NCBI GenBank assembly: GCA_033439255.1
Contig: CM065879.1
Coordinates: 1,096,501 to 1,160,500 of the forward strand
Length of the DNA stretch: 64,000 bases
Origin: Hericium rajendrae
Lineage: Eukaryota; Basidiomycota; Agaricomycetes; Russulales; Hericiaceae
Reading direction: 5' to 3'
This document shows positions 25,712 through 38,315 of this stretch, one piece after another (position 1 is the stretch's first letter; every line of letters starts with the position of its first letter). The notes under the pieces were generated by a model. The model ran no database searches and was not told where the DNA came from. It worked only from the letters and a program-made list of their open reading frames with translations. Made by a program: the position numbers and the translations under genes.

Positions 25712-26498
25712 GGAGTCAGAATCAGAGGCCGGAGGGGAGAAACAACAAGAAAGGAGAGAAGCCAGTGCAATAAGTCAGGAGAAAGGGGGAAGATAATGCA
25801 GCGCGGCTGGCGACGCCGACCGGGGGCAGAAGGTGGCTAGCGCGCGATCGGGGTGTTTGGAGAGAGCCCAGGGGGTTAGCAGGGGAATGTAAACCGAGAC
25901 GACAACGCCATCATCAGAATCATGACAGGCCCGTGACGGAGATCAAGCCATCGACATCATTTCAATACCCCGTTCCTGCCGTCCACAGGTATCAATTGAG
26001 TACACCAATGCCATCCTATCAGACCTGAAAGTCTCTTCAACCTATCAGCAATGAGCCAAATCGCAGGCACTCGTGGATCTGACAGAGTACTCGCCCGCCA
26101 TATGATCTGTAGGAAAATCGTATAGAATATGGACGCAGTGAGAGACGCACCACGATGTGATCTCAATAGCCATGCGTGACATCGAAGAGCTGTGCGAATG
26201 AGATTGCAGTGTACAGGAAGGATGCGGACGGCCACAAAGTAGTTGATCGTCGTCGCTAAGCAAGTCCGCACCAATTGGACCAGCATTTGATCCAGCATAG
26301 CCTTCACGATCACGTTACCGTGTTCTGCTTTGTTCTCCGACATCGCGTCCTCACGAGCCTAAACCCACTCATTCCGTCCCACTTTTTACAGATCTCTACC
26401 CACTCTAGTAAGAGCTGATGCTATATCACGAACACTGACTAGCGCCGCGCAATATCCATTCCTGAACCTAGTTAAGCGTTATATGGACACACTGATGA
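25712..26498. other. Intergenic up to the first DNA transposon
   Basis: About 790 bp. It holds the promoter side of the coiled-coil gene and a 128-codon minus-strand frame (26343-25957) rich in hydrophobic residues, with GT..AG pairs that could form short introns. No family resemblance was found. Its end (26491-26498) is the left target duplication of the transposon. Confidence 0.4.
26491..26498. repeat. Target site duplication, left copy (ACTGATGA)
   Basis: The same 8 bases recur at 33773-33780, directly outside the matching inverted terminus. The match is exactly 8 bp: the flanking bases differ on both sides. Confidence 0.9.
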
Positions 26499-26925
26499 AG
26501 GACCCCCGAAATTATACTGACCATGCCTGAGGCCGTGAAGGACAAATATGGGCCGAATTTTGGCGGACGCCAGGGTCATTACGGACGGATTTGGGGGTCA
26601 AAAAGCTCAGACGTATGAGCCGAGACACGGACATCCGGGGGGGGGCCGGGCGAGGTCTGGGCCAGGACGGACATCGGGGCAGGTCACCCAAATAGGGCAT
26701 GATCGTAGTCATGGGCAGCGGGCGGCGGGCATCCTCCATCACCAATGTTCGTGCTCGTAAATTAGTAGAAATTATCGCTTAGGATGTACACAAAATGGGG
26801 ATATACTGTGGCTACGTGAGCGGCGTTGTTGGGGAGGCTGTCCAACGGCGCCCTTGCTTGTTGCGCTGGACTTCGCAACCAACTCACCATCCACGTTCGA
26901 CAGCATCGACAGCTGCCATCCAGTG

Positions 26926-29900
26926 ATGTCGGACGACGTCATCGATATCGACAATCCACCACCTGCCGAAACGATCTTGGAGGCCTGGATAGGAACAGGA
27001 AAGAAACTTCCGAAGGATCCCACCAAAGTCCCGCAAGCCGTTTCGCAGTATCATAGTGACAGACTGGCAATTCCGGACTCCTTGGTACGCGTGTTGCTAC
27101 CTCATGAATCCATGTCAGTCAAAGAGCTCCTGGAGGCAACGCTTCCCCCATGCACAGCGGCGCTAGTCTTTCCGCGCGCAAAACTGTGCTTCAGTCAAGA
27201 AAGGCCACGCACAGACATCGATATTTCCACCTTCGTGGCTCGAAAAATACCGGCGAAGAGATTCACCATTGATATCAAGGAGGCGTCGAGACAGGCAGTT
27301 CTAGACAAGAAACAATCAGTCGTTCATCCAGACTTCAAAGGCCTTATTTTACCGCTATGGACGATCACCTATTGGGTTAAGATGCATGCGATTATCGATG
27401 CTCGCGAAGATTGGCAACGCGCACTGAACTGGCTCGACTCGAATATGGACGGATCTGCGTCGCAGGACTGCCTGGAGAAGGCGAAGCAATTGCTCTTGTC
27501 GGTGAGCTGGGGCGACCGCGCCGCATCATCTGGCGCAACATCGAGCGCGACAACTCTGCACTTCGCAAGGCTACTTTCAGAGCGCCAGATTATAGGAGAC
27601 CTAATTGATATCATGATCAGCTGTCTTCAAGATCGACTGCCAGACAGCGCAGATACCATAATCTCAGACCTCGGTTTCATGCAAGTCATCTCGAAGGCGA
27701 CGACCCCGCGCTATTTTGACAGCATACCAAGACAGAGTATCCTTCACAAGATCGAGAAGCGATTGCGCGGCCATGGCGGAGATGGCGGCAAGCCCACGAA
27801 GTTATACTTTCCTGCATTTATGAGCAAGGAGCATCACTGGATCTCGTTCTGCATCGATTTCGAAACAAGAGAACTCACCTATGGTACGCGATCTCCTTTT
27901 CTATGCCACGGGACTACAGCTCAAAGGATGGCTGTTTAGGAGACTCCCTGAAGCAATCAGGAATGCCGGAGCCTGGCGAGCATATCAAGAAATTGCAGTG
28001 GTGGTTATCTGCTCGCTTTAGAGGAAAATTTACCGAACGCGGCTGTATTCTTGAGCATGGAAATCAACGGGATCATGTCTCGTGTGGGATATGCGCAATT
28101 AACATGATTGCACATGCCGTCTTCGGCGATCCCCTGTGGAATGTATCGCGCCTTGTATTTGAGCGTGCGCGATGGTTCGTAGTTGTCTGCGAGCAGCATG
28201 AAAAGGTGAGAACTTTCATCTTCGAGAAAGATGTCTTTAAATAACGTACGGATGAGCAGGCATCCAGAGAGGGCATGAGTCCTAACAATCGTGTCAGTAT
28301 AGAAGACAAGGAGATGGTAGATGAACGACGAGGACTCACATTGCCCGGTATTTCAACTATCTTGACCGACGACAGTCAATCTACCTCGTTCGTCTTGCCT
28401 CCATTGAATATATTTGATGATGGAGCAAGAAGCAACTCACCAAATCTAAGTCTGCTCGCCGCTGATCTCACTCCCTACCAATCGTCGTTGCCACTCATCT
28501 CGTCGTCGCCGCCGCCCATCTCATCGTCGCCGCTGCTGCCTATCGCGTCGTCGCCGCCGCGGCCCATCGCGTCGCCGCCGCCGCCGTGGCCCATCGCGTC
28601 GTCGCCACTGCTGCCCATCGCATCGTCGCCGCCGCTGCCCATCACATCGTCGCCGCCGCCGCCCATCGCGTCGTCGCCGCCGCCCATCGCATCGTTGCCG
28701 CTGCCCGTTTCATTGTTGCCGCTGCCTGTCACGTCGTCGCCGCTGCCCGTCTCGTCGTCGCCGCTGCCCGTCTCATCGCCGCCGCCACCCATCTCATCGT
28801 CACCGACCCCTTTCTCCGAAGCATGGCCGCCACCGTTCTCATCGTCTCCACCACTTCCAACCTCATCAGTGCCGCTCTTGTTGTTGTCGCCAACACGGCT
28901 CCGATCGTCATTGGAATATAACGGGAGATCGCAGACATCTGCCTCAGCCTCCTCACCGGAGCTTGCTCAGTCAACAGTAGTCATAAGTGACGACAACTTA
29001 CCACCATCAATTTGCCCCACCCCTAGCCATGAAGGCAAGGAGACGCCGACTCTGAGAAGTGAATGCGAGTCGAACACGCACAGCGAAGATGGCGATGGCG
29101 GCATTGCAGTAGTCTTGCGCGATGACGATAGCTCACAGCCGCTGCGACCCTTGTATCCGATTTTCACAATGGGTGCTAGGCATCAAGTAAAAGAGAAATG
29201 TAAATCAGTGATCCAAGCTCCTCAATACGAACTTACCCCAGAGGAGCTGCTAGAGTTGGAGTTGGATGGCGACGCAGACGAGATAGAAGAGATGCCCGTG
29301 GCGGGCTCTTCCAAGCGCAAGAGGCGCTCGCGTACGACGAAAGACGGCGCGTCTCGTGAAGTGGCTTCAACATCAAGTTCATCGAAAACGTCAACTGGTG
29401 CACCAGTTGGGATCTCGCGCTCTGCAGTCGCAGCTCGAAATGCTAATGAGGAGATTTCTGCTGGTACCTTCGACTTGAAGGATAGTTCCTGGCGTGAGTT
29501 CAAGCGCAAGATAATTGATATGGATCCGCGTGTCGAATTGGACGAGACCAAACCCCGGCATGTACGACACATCCCCTGCGGACGCTGGGTCCCAATGAAA
29601 ACCGTCTATAACACCTCTCGTTTCGCCGCGCATCTCAAGATATGTGATGGCCCTCCAAAAAAGCGATCCAAGCTCGACGGCGCGGGTATGATGACCCTCA
29701 CATCAATGGCCGAAAAGCAAAATTGGGCACTGAAGTCTTCAACGAGCTCGCCCCGTACCCAGGAGTCTACGGGCAACAGCGATGCATTGGCCGCTTCAAG
29801 TCAATCAAGTGCCTCACGTTATCCATGTCCAGGTCTAACGAAAACGTATGACCCGCGCATAGAACAATACCTTCTTCGGCCCGCTGGTCAGGGTGGGGGC

Positions 29901-32900
29901 GCACGCAATCGGTCGGTGGTCACAAAAGAGCTGTTCAAGGGTCGTCTTTACAAGAATTTATCGGAATCCGAAAAGCGACTAGTTCACTTAGCGCAGCGCA
30001 AAGAGCACCAATGGCGGAAGGATTCTGCGCTGCAAGCCGTCTTCTCAATATCTTGCCGCCAAGAAGTTGAAGCACGGAGCGGGATAACATCTCTGCGTCC
30101 GTGTGGTGAATGTCGTGCTCTCTTCTCACTTAAGGTGTTCAGAAATGCAATCTCATTGCGTGTCCCCTCGGACGAGAACTTGAAATTTGTAAATGAATTT
30201 TATCGCCAGGAGACAATAGGGGATCTCTACGCTAGAATGCGAGGACTGAAGGAGATCATGGAAGCATCGGTGAGTACCTGATCCTTGAAAGGTAGATATG
30301 ACTTACTTATAGCCATTGCCTCCTAGAATTCACCTTGTGTTCGCTATGCGATCGGGGTTACGAAGGGCAAATACCAGTCTTATCCGATGCTTGCAAGTAT
30401 CATCAAAGCGACAGTGCTCATCGAGGAGAAGAAAGCGCATGGTGTAGGAATGCAGAATATGCGCTGGCCTCCTGATTATAAAGAGCTACTTCAAATTGTG
30501 AGCATTCGTAGCCCGCGCGGTTATAAGACGTTAGCAGCAGAACTTCCTGCAATGAGCGAGCGAGGCTTACAGTACGTCCCGCTGCCTAGCTCAAGCGCAC
30601 TAACTGAATTAATACTCACTCGTTCTACAGGATCAGTCGTTCGAAAGAGCCACAATTTCCAATCGGCATATCTGAGCAGACTTTCATCCTTGTCCGAGAT
30701 CGATTGAAAGCTATGAAATATCAGGGCCCTGTATGCTTAAGCTGCGATGATACAAAACTTTTGGAAGCTCTCCGTCCTTATTGGGACCATGCAGAGACAT
30801 ATTTTATCATACTGGGAGCCGTCGGTGAAGTGTTGATTGTGGCCAATCCAGAGGAGTTCAAACAGATCATCGAGCAGGGGAAAGTCGAGAAGGCTACCAA
30901 AGTGCGTAACTGATTCTCTCGTCTGCAGACTGACCTGCTGACTCGAGCTTATCCAATCTGAATTATAGGTTCGTGTGTTTTGTATACAGGCGCCGCTTCC
31001 AAAGCTCCCCGGCATTGTTATTGCCGCGAAAGCGATTTCAAACAATCTTAATGCGCAAGAACTATTGAAGTTTACTGAGACCATCATATCTGGCCTCCTT
31101 CGGCATGGTGTTCGAGTTGTGTCCTATGCATGCGACGGTACTGAGGTCGAACGATCTGTTCAACGATTGCTTACTCTGAAAGCGACATCCTATCATATTT
31201 ATCGCATTCCGCATCCCCGCGATGACCGCCCAGATATCGAGCTTCGCATTCCCATGTTCTCGGGCCACCCAATCGTCATGATCCAGGACTCAAAGCACGC
31301 ACTGAAGACCTATCGCAATAATCTTAGTTCGGGCGCACGCTTCATGGTCTTAGGTGATCACGTCGTCCTATTTTCCCATATTCGCGCCATTGTCGATGAG
31401 AATGGACCACTTTTTCGTCGAGATGTTTATAAACTCGACCGACAGGATGATAATGCAGCTGCCCGCCTTTTCAGCGGAGACACACTCAAATGGCTCACAA
31501 CAAATCATCCCGAGTTCCTTGGCACCATCATATATCTGTTTGTGTTCGGAGAGCTTGTCGATGCATACCAAAGCCGGCTCATCTCCCTAGAAGTTCGTAT
31601 TCAGCTCGTGCTACGTGCAATGTTCTTCATGGAGATGTGGGAGGAATTTCTCGATACCGCGCATTACACGAAAGCCAAGCACTTCCTTTCCTGTGAGGCC
31701 GCCGATATAACACGCATAATCATCAACGGCCTCTTGCAGCTCATAATTGTCTATCGAGATCTCATTCCTGAAGAATTCCCACTTCTTCTTTGGCTGCATT
31801 CAACCGAAGTCTGCGAGCATGTTTTTGGCCTTTGCCGCCAGATTATCAAAGACTTTACAATGCTTGATTTCCAGTACATGATTTCCAAGATTTTTGTCCA
31901 GTTGCGCGAGGCTGCGCTTTCCGGGCGTCACTCGGACAGCAAAGCGACTGCAGCCGGTTATAATCACACATATACGGATCTCCGCAGTATCAATATACCA
32001 GCACTTTCCACATATCCTCTAGATGATCAGATCGCAGACACAGCAAAACGTGCTTACGACGAAGCTGTCAACCTGTTTGCACTCCTCGGCATTTCCCCTG
32101 CGACAGAAAGTAATTTGGAGTCCATACAGCTGCCATCGTTGACGAAGTGGTTTGGTGATAATGGCATCCCCGGGGCTGTTGGCAACTCAAAAAATAGTGA
32201 TGACTACGACGAAGATGAGGATGCTAATGACATTGACGAAGAAGACGTACCTGCGTCGAAAGAAATCCAGGACGCGATCGACCATCTCGAAGATATCCCG
32301 ATGACCTTCCGTGACGAGGATACAGTCAATCATCTCACCTACGCAGCAGTTGCTCTCGATATGGAAGAAAACATGAACCTGTAAGATTTATGTTCTGGAA
32401 GCATAGCTGAATACTAACTTTACCTGGTAGTTGTGCTCTACCGGAACCCAGCGAACAAGAGGTACATGCCCAGCTGCGCGCTTCAATGGAGGAGACCATA
32501 CGATTCACATCAGGCGAGAGTCTACCGCCAATCGACGTAGATGAGGGCATGCATGCGTTCGATCTGGCTCAGCTAGATGTATCGGTGTTGGAACTAGAGG
32601 GCCTTGTTCAATTGCGGTTGGATCATCAAACCAAGCAGGCCTTTTCGGGAACGCGCAAGGTTGCCACACGCGTGCCCGATGTTACCGCAGATAGCATCGA
32701 GAACAACCCTTGTTCCTATTCGGCCACAAAGCAAATTTCCCCGACCGAAGGAGCTCGCCGCGACATCGCGAAAAAGCTACACGAAATCATCAGGTTGCAA
32801 GAAGACCGAGGCGTATCTACGGGGCTTGGACGAGTCACTCGCTGGTCGGTGACTGGAAATAGTGCAAATGCTGCTGTAGTAGCAGATGCTCAAGCATCAA

Positions 32901-33516
32901 AGGTACGTCTGTCCATTCCCACGTTGATGTGTACTGTCTAACTTCGTGTCTGAAGGCTCTTACTCGGCGTCGCAACATTCTCAAGACCTTACCATCGCCT
33001 CTACATACTGATCTTCCCGACGGACTCGTGTCGGCAGTGAATCCCTTGCGGGTGTCATCTGGCATGGGATCAGGGTATGGTTTTATTCTTTCGAATGGTG
33101 AAATCATGGTCGGTGAAGGTAAGTACCGCCGTTATCCTATCTACTATCTCATCTCACGGGCATACCATGTAGTCCTCGCGATCATGACCAAGACAGCGGG
33201 CAAGAATGTTCGACATGCCGACGTTTCCGACATCTCCAACGTCGCAGCTATATCCAACATCGGTCTGAAGGCCTATAGACATGCGACACGGCATCATTTC
33301 CACCTCGTTCCTCATTCTCTTCCCTCCACACAAATCACGAGATTTGTGTTCTCCTCCTCATCTTCCTTCCTTTGTACACTCAATTCGGCTCCGAAGTTTC
33401 TCGCGGGGAGTCTTATGCTATCCGCGGCGGATTACAGCCGCTTTCAGGCTCTCCAGGCATCGAAGGCAGTGATTTTCGCTGCTTTGAGCAAGCTTCAGTC
33501 AAGGAAAAGTGACTAA
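26926..33516 (+). CDS. Ulp1-like protease fused to transposase (2046 aa, 9 exons)
   Basis: Exons: 26926-27883, 27940-28205, 28260-30269, 30327-30571, 30631-30901, 30969-32380, 32431-32902, 32956-33118, 33173-33516. Every junction is GT..AG and the phases close to 2046 aa without a stop. Residues about 295-400 are a C48 (Ulp1/SENP) cysteine protease: His304 in HHWISFCIDF, Asp321 in TYGDSL, and Gln362/Cys368 in NQRDHVSCGIC, with the Q-to-C spacing of Ulp1. A Pro/Ser repeat linker follows, then a basic region with PCGRWVP and PCGECRALFS Cys pairs. The transposase-like part runs from about 1150 to 1600: CLSCDDTKLLEAL (Asp1199/1200), SYACDGTEVE (Asp1306), MIQDSKHALKTYRNNL (Asp1357) and STEVCEHVFG (Glu1530 or 1533). 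These are candidate DDE residues by layout only. An acidic stretch and a Cys-free C-terminus follow. The alternative is two genes, but exon 2-3 splicing is in frame. Confidence 0.85.
28485..28830 (+). repeat. Degenerate GC-rich tandem repeat coding a Pro/Ser linker
   Basis: Repeats of CCGCCGCCCATCGCGTCGTCG-type units, each coding PPIASS-like heptads, fill about 340 bp inside exon 3. The repeat is open in more than one frame and on both strands. It separates the protease from the rest of the protein. Confidence 0.8.
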
Positions 33517-33772
33517 TTTTAGTTTCTATAGCTGCGTGCGACTCGTAATTACATTGTACGACTCCACGTAGCTGTATGCAGGTATCCTGTATTTCTTTGG
33601 AGAAAAAATACGATTTTTCCATAGGCCTGAGTCCGTATCACGGACAAAATTGGGTCTACAGCGGAGGCCTGAGTCAGAACGGACGGATTCGGGCCCAAAT
33701 CATGTCCGGACATATCTGGGCAAAATCGGGTTTCTCGGCCTCAGGCATATATAGGGTATTTTCGGGGGTCCT

Positions 33773-33780
33773 ACTGATGA
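33773..33780. repeat. Target site duplication, right copy (ACTGATGA)
   Basis: Right partner of the 8-bp duplication at 26491-26498. It follows the terminus TTTTCGGGGGTCCT directly. Confidence 0.9.
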
Positions 33781-35672
33781 GCGTGTCCATTTTCGTGATT
33801 GGAGAATATCGATGCATGCGGTCATGACAGTAAGCGCCATCTGAAGCAATCCAGAGATCTCACTTCCCGTGACAGCGATCACTGTTCAATCGGGCGCAAT
33901 GCAAAGGTCAGCACCCGCATGCGAATGATGAGGTACGGCACCTTCGCCCGGTCCAATCCAAGTCCCAGCGGCTCAACCGGTCCCCAAGAGTCTCCGAGTT
34001 TGCCGAAAAATACTCACAAATGAGCAGCGACGACGTCTCACGCCGACAATTTCAGTCACTAGAAAGCAAGTTGTCATGCAACTCGACGAACCTGTAGAGA
34101 CAGCAGAACACACGTCATGTTAACCCGATGCCGTGGTGACGGCGTTCAATCAAGGCCGCACCCACAGGAAAGAAGGTCATGCGTGAGCCCCAAAGTATAT
34201 TACTTATGCATCGCACCACCCGCTGATGCGTAGATCTAGGATTCTCGAGACCAGAGCGCTTTGCGAGTGAGGCACCCCATCACGTCGGCCGGTTGATATT
34301 GCCCGTGCGACACAGTAGATCAGAGGGCCGTCAAATCTCGTGGCGCCCTGGGACGGGCAAAGCAATTGCGCAACATCGCTGATGTGAGCTCATAATCATC
34401 CGAATCCGTGGACCGTATCATGTGCTGGGTGATGTTCGTGTTTTGACATTCAGCTTCGGGTGCGATGATCTTGACCTAAAGCATGATCATGAGGTTACAA
34501 GTCGAGTGTATAGGACCACGACTTACCAGGCTGGTAACTTCTCAGCTTCTGTAACTGTAGCCTGGAAGTGCGGTGTAAAAACAAGGATGCGAACGTCGTT
34601 GTTCCTATGGGGATAAGAGCATGTAAACAGAATTCGAAGGGCGGGGGCAATATCGGAGAAGCCATGTTCGACGATGGCGGCGTTCTGAGCGAGCCGAGGT
34701 CGAATGCCCTGTATCGCCGCGACGCTGTTCTGTGGAGCGAGCGTTGTCTGAAAACATTCGGAAGACATCAGACCCGTTCTATGGTGAGCTCCATGGCATG
34801 CTGCCAAGTGCGATGAGTCCCGAGGGATGACCGGGGTTAGGCTCGGTCAACTTGGCTATGACACCAAGCCCGCTTAGAAGGTTATGCCCAAGGGATGATG
34901 CCAGGTGCACGTATTTGGACAGTTTCTAAATGGTCAGCATCTGCGGTATTACAGACAGCGAAAATCATTCGTACCACAGAAGATCTAGACCTTGACGCAG
35001 AAACGAATGTGCAATTGCGAATCTCGACAAACGTGGCGGGCGCCGGGCAGAAAAGGGCACGGCCACAAGTTGACATGAAGATGGGCTCATGCAACGAGAG
35101 ATCTTGTCATGACGACTTCTAGCGTAGCGTGGGCAAAACGTCGAGTGCTCGTGCCGCGTTCAGGAGACGACGACAAAAAGATGAATTAGCACTAGGATCA
35201 TTCCGGTTATTTAAAGAAGGCACGTCATGTCCGACTGCATTTGACTCAGGCAAGGCCACAGTTCTTCTGCCACCGCGTTCACACACAACTGGTGTTATGG
35301 ACTCATGTGTATGCTAATAGCATACGCACGAATCTGGAAGATTGGCCGCCGAAAGACAAGAAGGTCGGAAGCAAGTTCGAGCTCGCAGCGCGAGCTCTGT
35401 TCCCATCTAACCAAGCTGCATATGCATTAGACTCCAACGAGGTGACGGAAGGCACTCAGTCGGCCGCAAGACCGTCTCTTCGATCCAGCCTAATGCATAA
35501 TTTCCGTTGAAAGAGCACGTATATATGAACACCGGGCTCATAGATTCTAAGTAAATTACTTGTGTACCGCATTGTTATAGCCATGACTCCTTCGCTAGTA
35601 TACGGTCCCCCAACCTCACCCCGCGGCCAATCTTTTGAGTACCTACAGAGACCAAGCCTTCATTACTCTTCT
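33781..35672. other. Gene-poor stretch
   Basis: About 1.9 kb with only short open frames, none with a recognisable motif. A minus-strand piece near 35130-34880 has a weak leucine-rich flavour and could be decayed coding sequence, but I cannot support a gene. Confidence 0.4.
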
Positions 35673-36480
35673 TCAACCAAGAGGATCCGCTGGCGAAGGC
35701 CGTGAGTGAAACCCCATCCCAAGCCTCCCGATTGCGTTGAGAAAGCGTGGCCCCCGGAGGTCTGCGAAACCATCTGACACATCGCAGGGTATCAATCTAC
35801 TACCAATGGTGAGCTTAATCGTGACATCGCATTCACGGCGCGGTGGATACGGTTTGAATTCATGACGCTGTTGTAAGGTATCTGCGAGGCGGTCGAAGAC
35901 CGTAACCAGATCATCCGTACATTCCTTCAGTATAGTGTAGGGGAACTCAAGTTGACGTAAGTTGGGGCAGAGAAATCCTATGCCTTCGTCTCCGCCTCGT
36001 GATATGCCTAGCGCTTGACAAAGGGACACACAGTCGCATTGCGACCACCCGGACGTGATTTTAATGCTCTCCAATGCTGGCAACTGGTCCAGAAATGACT
36101 CCCATGGAATTGAGCATGCGTGTAGATCATTGTGCAACTTCTTGCTCCACCTGAGCTGCAGAGTCTGCACAGAATCCAGAGGCAAATGCTTGGTGACGGA
36201 GGATATCCCCGAGGTACGTACACCGGCACTGGCTGGACCAATAAGTTTGATTTCCACCGAGAATACATGTTCCGAAGGCCTGCCCTCTGGTTTCATACGG
36301 TTCGGAGCAGGATAGACATGCACAGCTGCTTACAATAACTTGTCTACTTGGCACCCATTGATCACGAGCTTCTCCAGGTGTCCGAGGTCATGAGTAAGTT
36401 CCTGGAGGGTGGCCACAGGCGGAGAATCGGAGGAAACCATTAGCAAGGGCTGTTTGACAGTAACACCGCACGTCGAGCCC
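35673..36480 (-). pseudogene. Relic of an F-box/LRR-like protein gene
   Basis: The minus strand reads LTHDLGHLEKLVINGCQVDKL and then a 216-codon frame with TLQLRWSKKLH, LDQLPALESIKITS and LCPNLRQLEFP. This is the leucine-rich C-terminal half common to the large Agaricomycete F-box-like families. No N-terminal F-box or initiating exon was found to the right, and a stop separates the two parts. It is read here as a truncated remnant of a host gene. Confidence 0.5.
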
Positions 36481-38307
36481 CGATTTCCTGCCCAGTCATT
36501 GCCAGGAAATCACCAATGACAGGCGAATGACGCTTTCGATCATTTCACAGAACATTGATAGGATACCCACCTGTCTGTCTCTGTGCCCTGTCGATTTCAG
36601 GCGAATGTTCATTTAGAGTGTCCTAGATCATGCACCCGCATCCTTGCTCATATTGCTTGGATGATATCCATTATTCATTATAAAATTCATCTGTCATTAA
36701 TCATTCTTATCATACACATGAGACAGAAATATATATTTTGCACTAAAGACGGACTCGGAATAAATGCACACACCCCCGACTGAGTAAGCTGAGAAGGCGA
36801 GCTAAGCAAGGCATGATGGGAACCACATATCTACAGGTCAACGAGCTTGTCGTCGACAGCGTGAAAAGTCGGCAGCGCAGCGCTTGTGTGCGCCCTGCGA
36901 TGCGGTGGGCAAATGATCATAAAAGGATGCAAAAGAACGTACCGAACCATCGCTAGTGTATTCACCACCATTCGGGAGTTCTGAATGAAATTTACTCACA
37001 GTGAACATCTGTCGGGCATACGGTTCCCATCCACACTTGCCATTCTCATCTCGGTGCCTTCATTGATACCAGTTCACCATGTTAGTACAAATATATGCAC
37101 ATGTATGCGGACACCAAAGTCTGTACATAGCGAAAGCGCACTTACCTTGTTCATCCAATCCAAGTTCTCCTCTCCCAAGCGGATAGCTCACCTGAACGCA
37201 ACAAAAGAGTTCCGTCTCCGAAAGAGAGGCCTGATGCCGGCCAGTCTGATGGTTCGCACATTGCCAATCGCCGCCAAAGCGCGACACGAAAGGCCACTCA
37301 CCGGTACTGCCATCGATGAGATAAACACGAGGTGGGAGCGTAGTGACAGTGCGACTCGGTGATGGACTAGGACGATGGCGCGCGGCGAGCCAGGCGACAG
37401 CGGGGGAGATGGTGGTCGAGAGGAGAGTTTGGGTAAAGGGTTCCGAGTTCGAGAGGACTAGAACTTAACCCTAACGCATCAACTTAGAGAAAATCGATGA
37501 GCGTCAGCTTACAATGTTCTCTTAGAATATTCAGTGGTCACTCAGCCTGACCGGACATTCTCTTGTCACTCCAGGATATCCTGGTAACCTGGGAATTTCC
37601 TGCTAGGGCATTTAGGGTCAACGTGCGGTGTAAGGTGCCTGCACATATCGTTTAATGATGAGACCATCTCCTCACCGTAAGAAGGATGGAAACTCATGAG
37701 TAGAGTACGTTTAGTGTGTGAGCGCACTCACGAGATGAGGAAGAAAGATGAGATGGAGAAGAGTACTGACTTTTCAGAGTCACTTTATAGGACATGCCCT
37801 TCCATTACACTCGCATGGATAATGAAACAAGGATACCCGACGTACTGTAAGGCTCTGACAATACTAGACACAGCCCAACAGTACTTTTGAATCATAAAGA
37901 CAGTCCGTACCGTCTGCTACCTCCAGTCACAATGTCAGAAAGAGCATGTGAGTCTGTACGCACGTAGTTTTGAAAATGAACATGGGCTGCTAGTACAAGA
38001 ACGGTGTCTGCGTGTGTCCACTGTCAGTAAAGATTTCGGGCCCGAGCTCAATCTAAATGGACTGAAGCATGGTTTCTTCGACGTCTGTATGACTTACAAC
38101 CGTGGTGTGCCTTTGTTCGCAGTAAGTTTCAAGACTATTCAAGCCAAGGTATATGAAGTGTGGAGCCAAAAGGCTTGGGGAGCATCGTGGATAGCACTAT
38201 AAGTAGCGGCAGAGGCAGATCACGAAGACTTCATGAAGCTTCCTTGCCACTGGCACTTGTAGCCGAGGTCTAAATTTGGTAATAGATTACATAATCAATC
38301 TTGTGTT
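36481..38307. other. Gene-poor, partly AT-rich stretch
   Basis: About 1.8 kb. A minus-strand segment at about 37440-36980 has two or three GT..AG pairs around frames such as LPPRVYLIDGS and VSYPLGRGELGLDEQ, and might be a small spliced gene or a decayed one. The part 36650-36760 is AT-rich. Nothing firmer can be said. Confidence 0.35.
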
Positions 38308-38315
38308 CCCAATTT
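38308..38315. repeat. Target site duplication, left copy (CCCAATTT)
   Basis: The same 8 bases lie at 60187-60194. Both copies abut a terminus that contains TTTACGGT read inward. The flanking bases differ, so the match is exactly 8 bp. Confidence 0.75.

Larger units (their letters stand above)
26499..33772 (+). mobile_element. DNA transposon, 7,274 bp, Ulp1 protease-transposase fusion
   Basis: Both ends begin AGGACCCCCGAAA when read inward. After an 11-bp divergent spacer both carry ATGCCTGAGGCCG, giving a two-block inverted repeat of about 37 bp. GCCTGAG and ACGGACGGATT words are repeated in the subterminal DNA. Perfect 8-bp target duplications flank it. One spliced gene fills most of the interior. 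An 8-bp duplication fits hAT, P-like and KDZ/Zisupton-type cut-and-paste elements. The linked Ulp1 protease is known for KDZ/Zisupton and some MULEs. The transposase motifs resemble P/THAP9-type enzymes in layout. I leave the superfamily open. The frame is intact from end to end, so the copy may be recent. Confidence 0.9.

Noticed and set aside
26854-26925. Longer N-terminus of the Ulp1-transposase gene
   Set aside because: The frame is open upstream but has no ATG before 26926, and MSDDVIDIDNPP is a plausible start.
28275-30281. Independent second gene of the first transposon starting at the ATG at 28275
   Set aside because: An acceptor at 28259 joins it in frame to the protease exons, so one gene is the simpler reading; two genes remain possible.
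36985-37362. 125-codon plus-strand frame
   Set aside because: The opposite strand shows more plausible splice signals, and neither side shows a family pattern.
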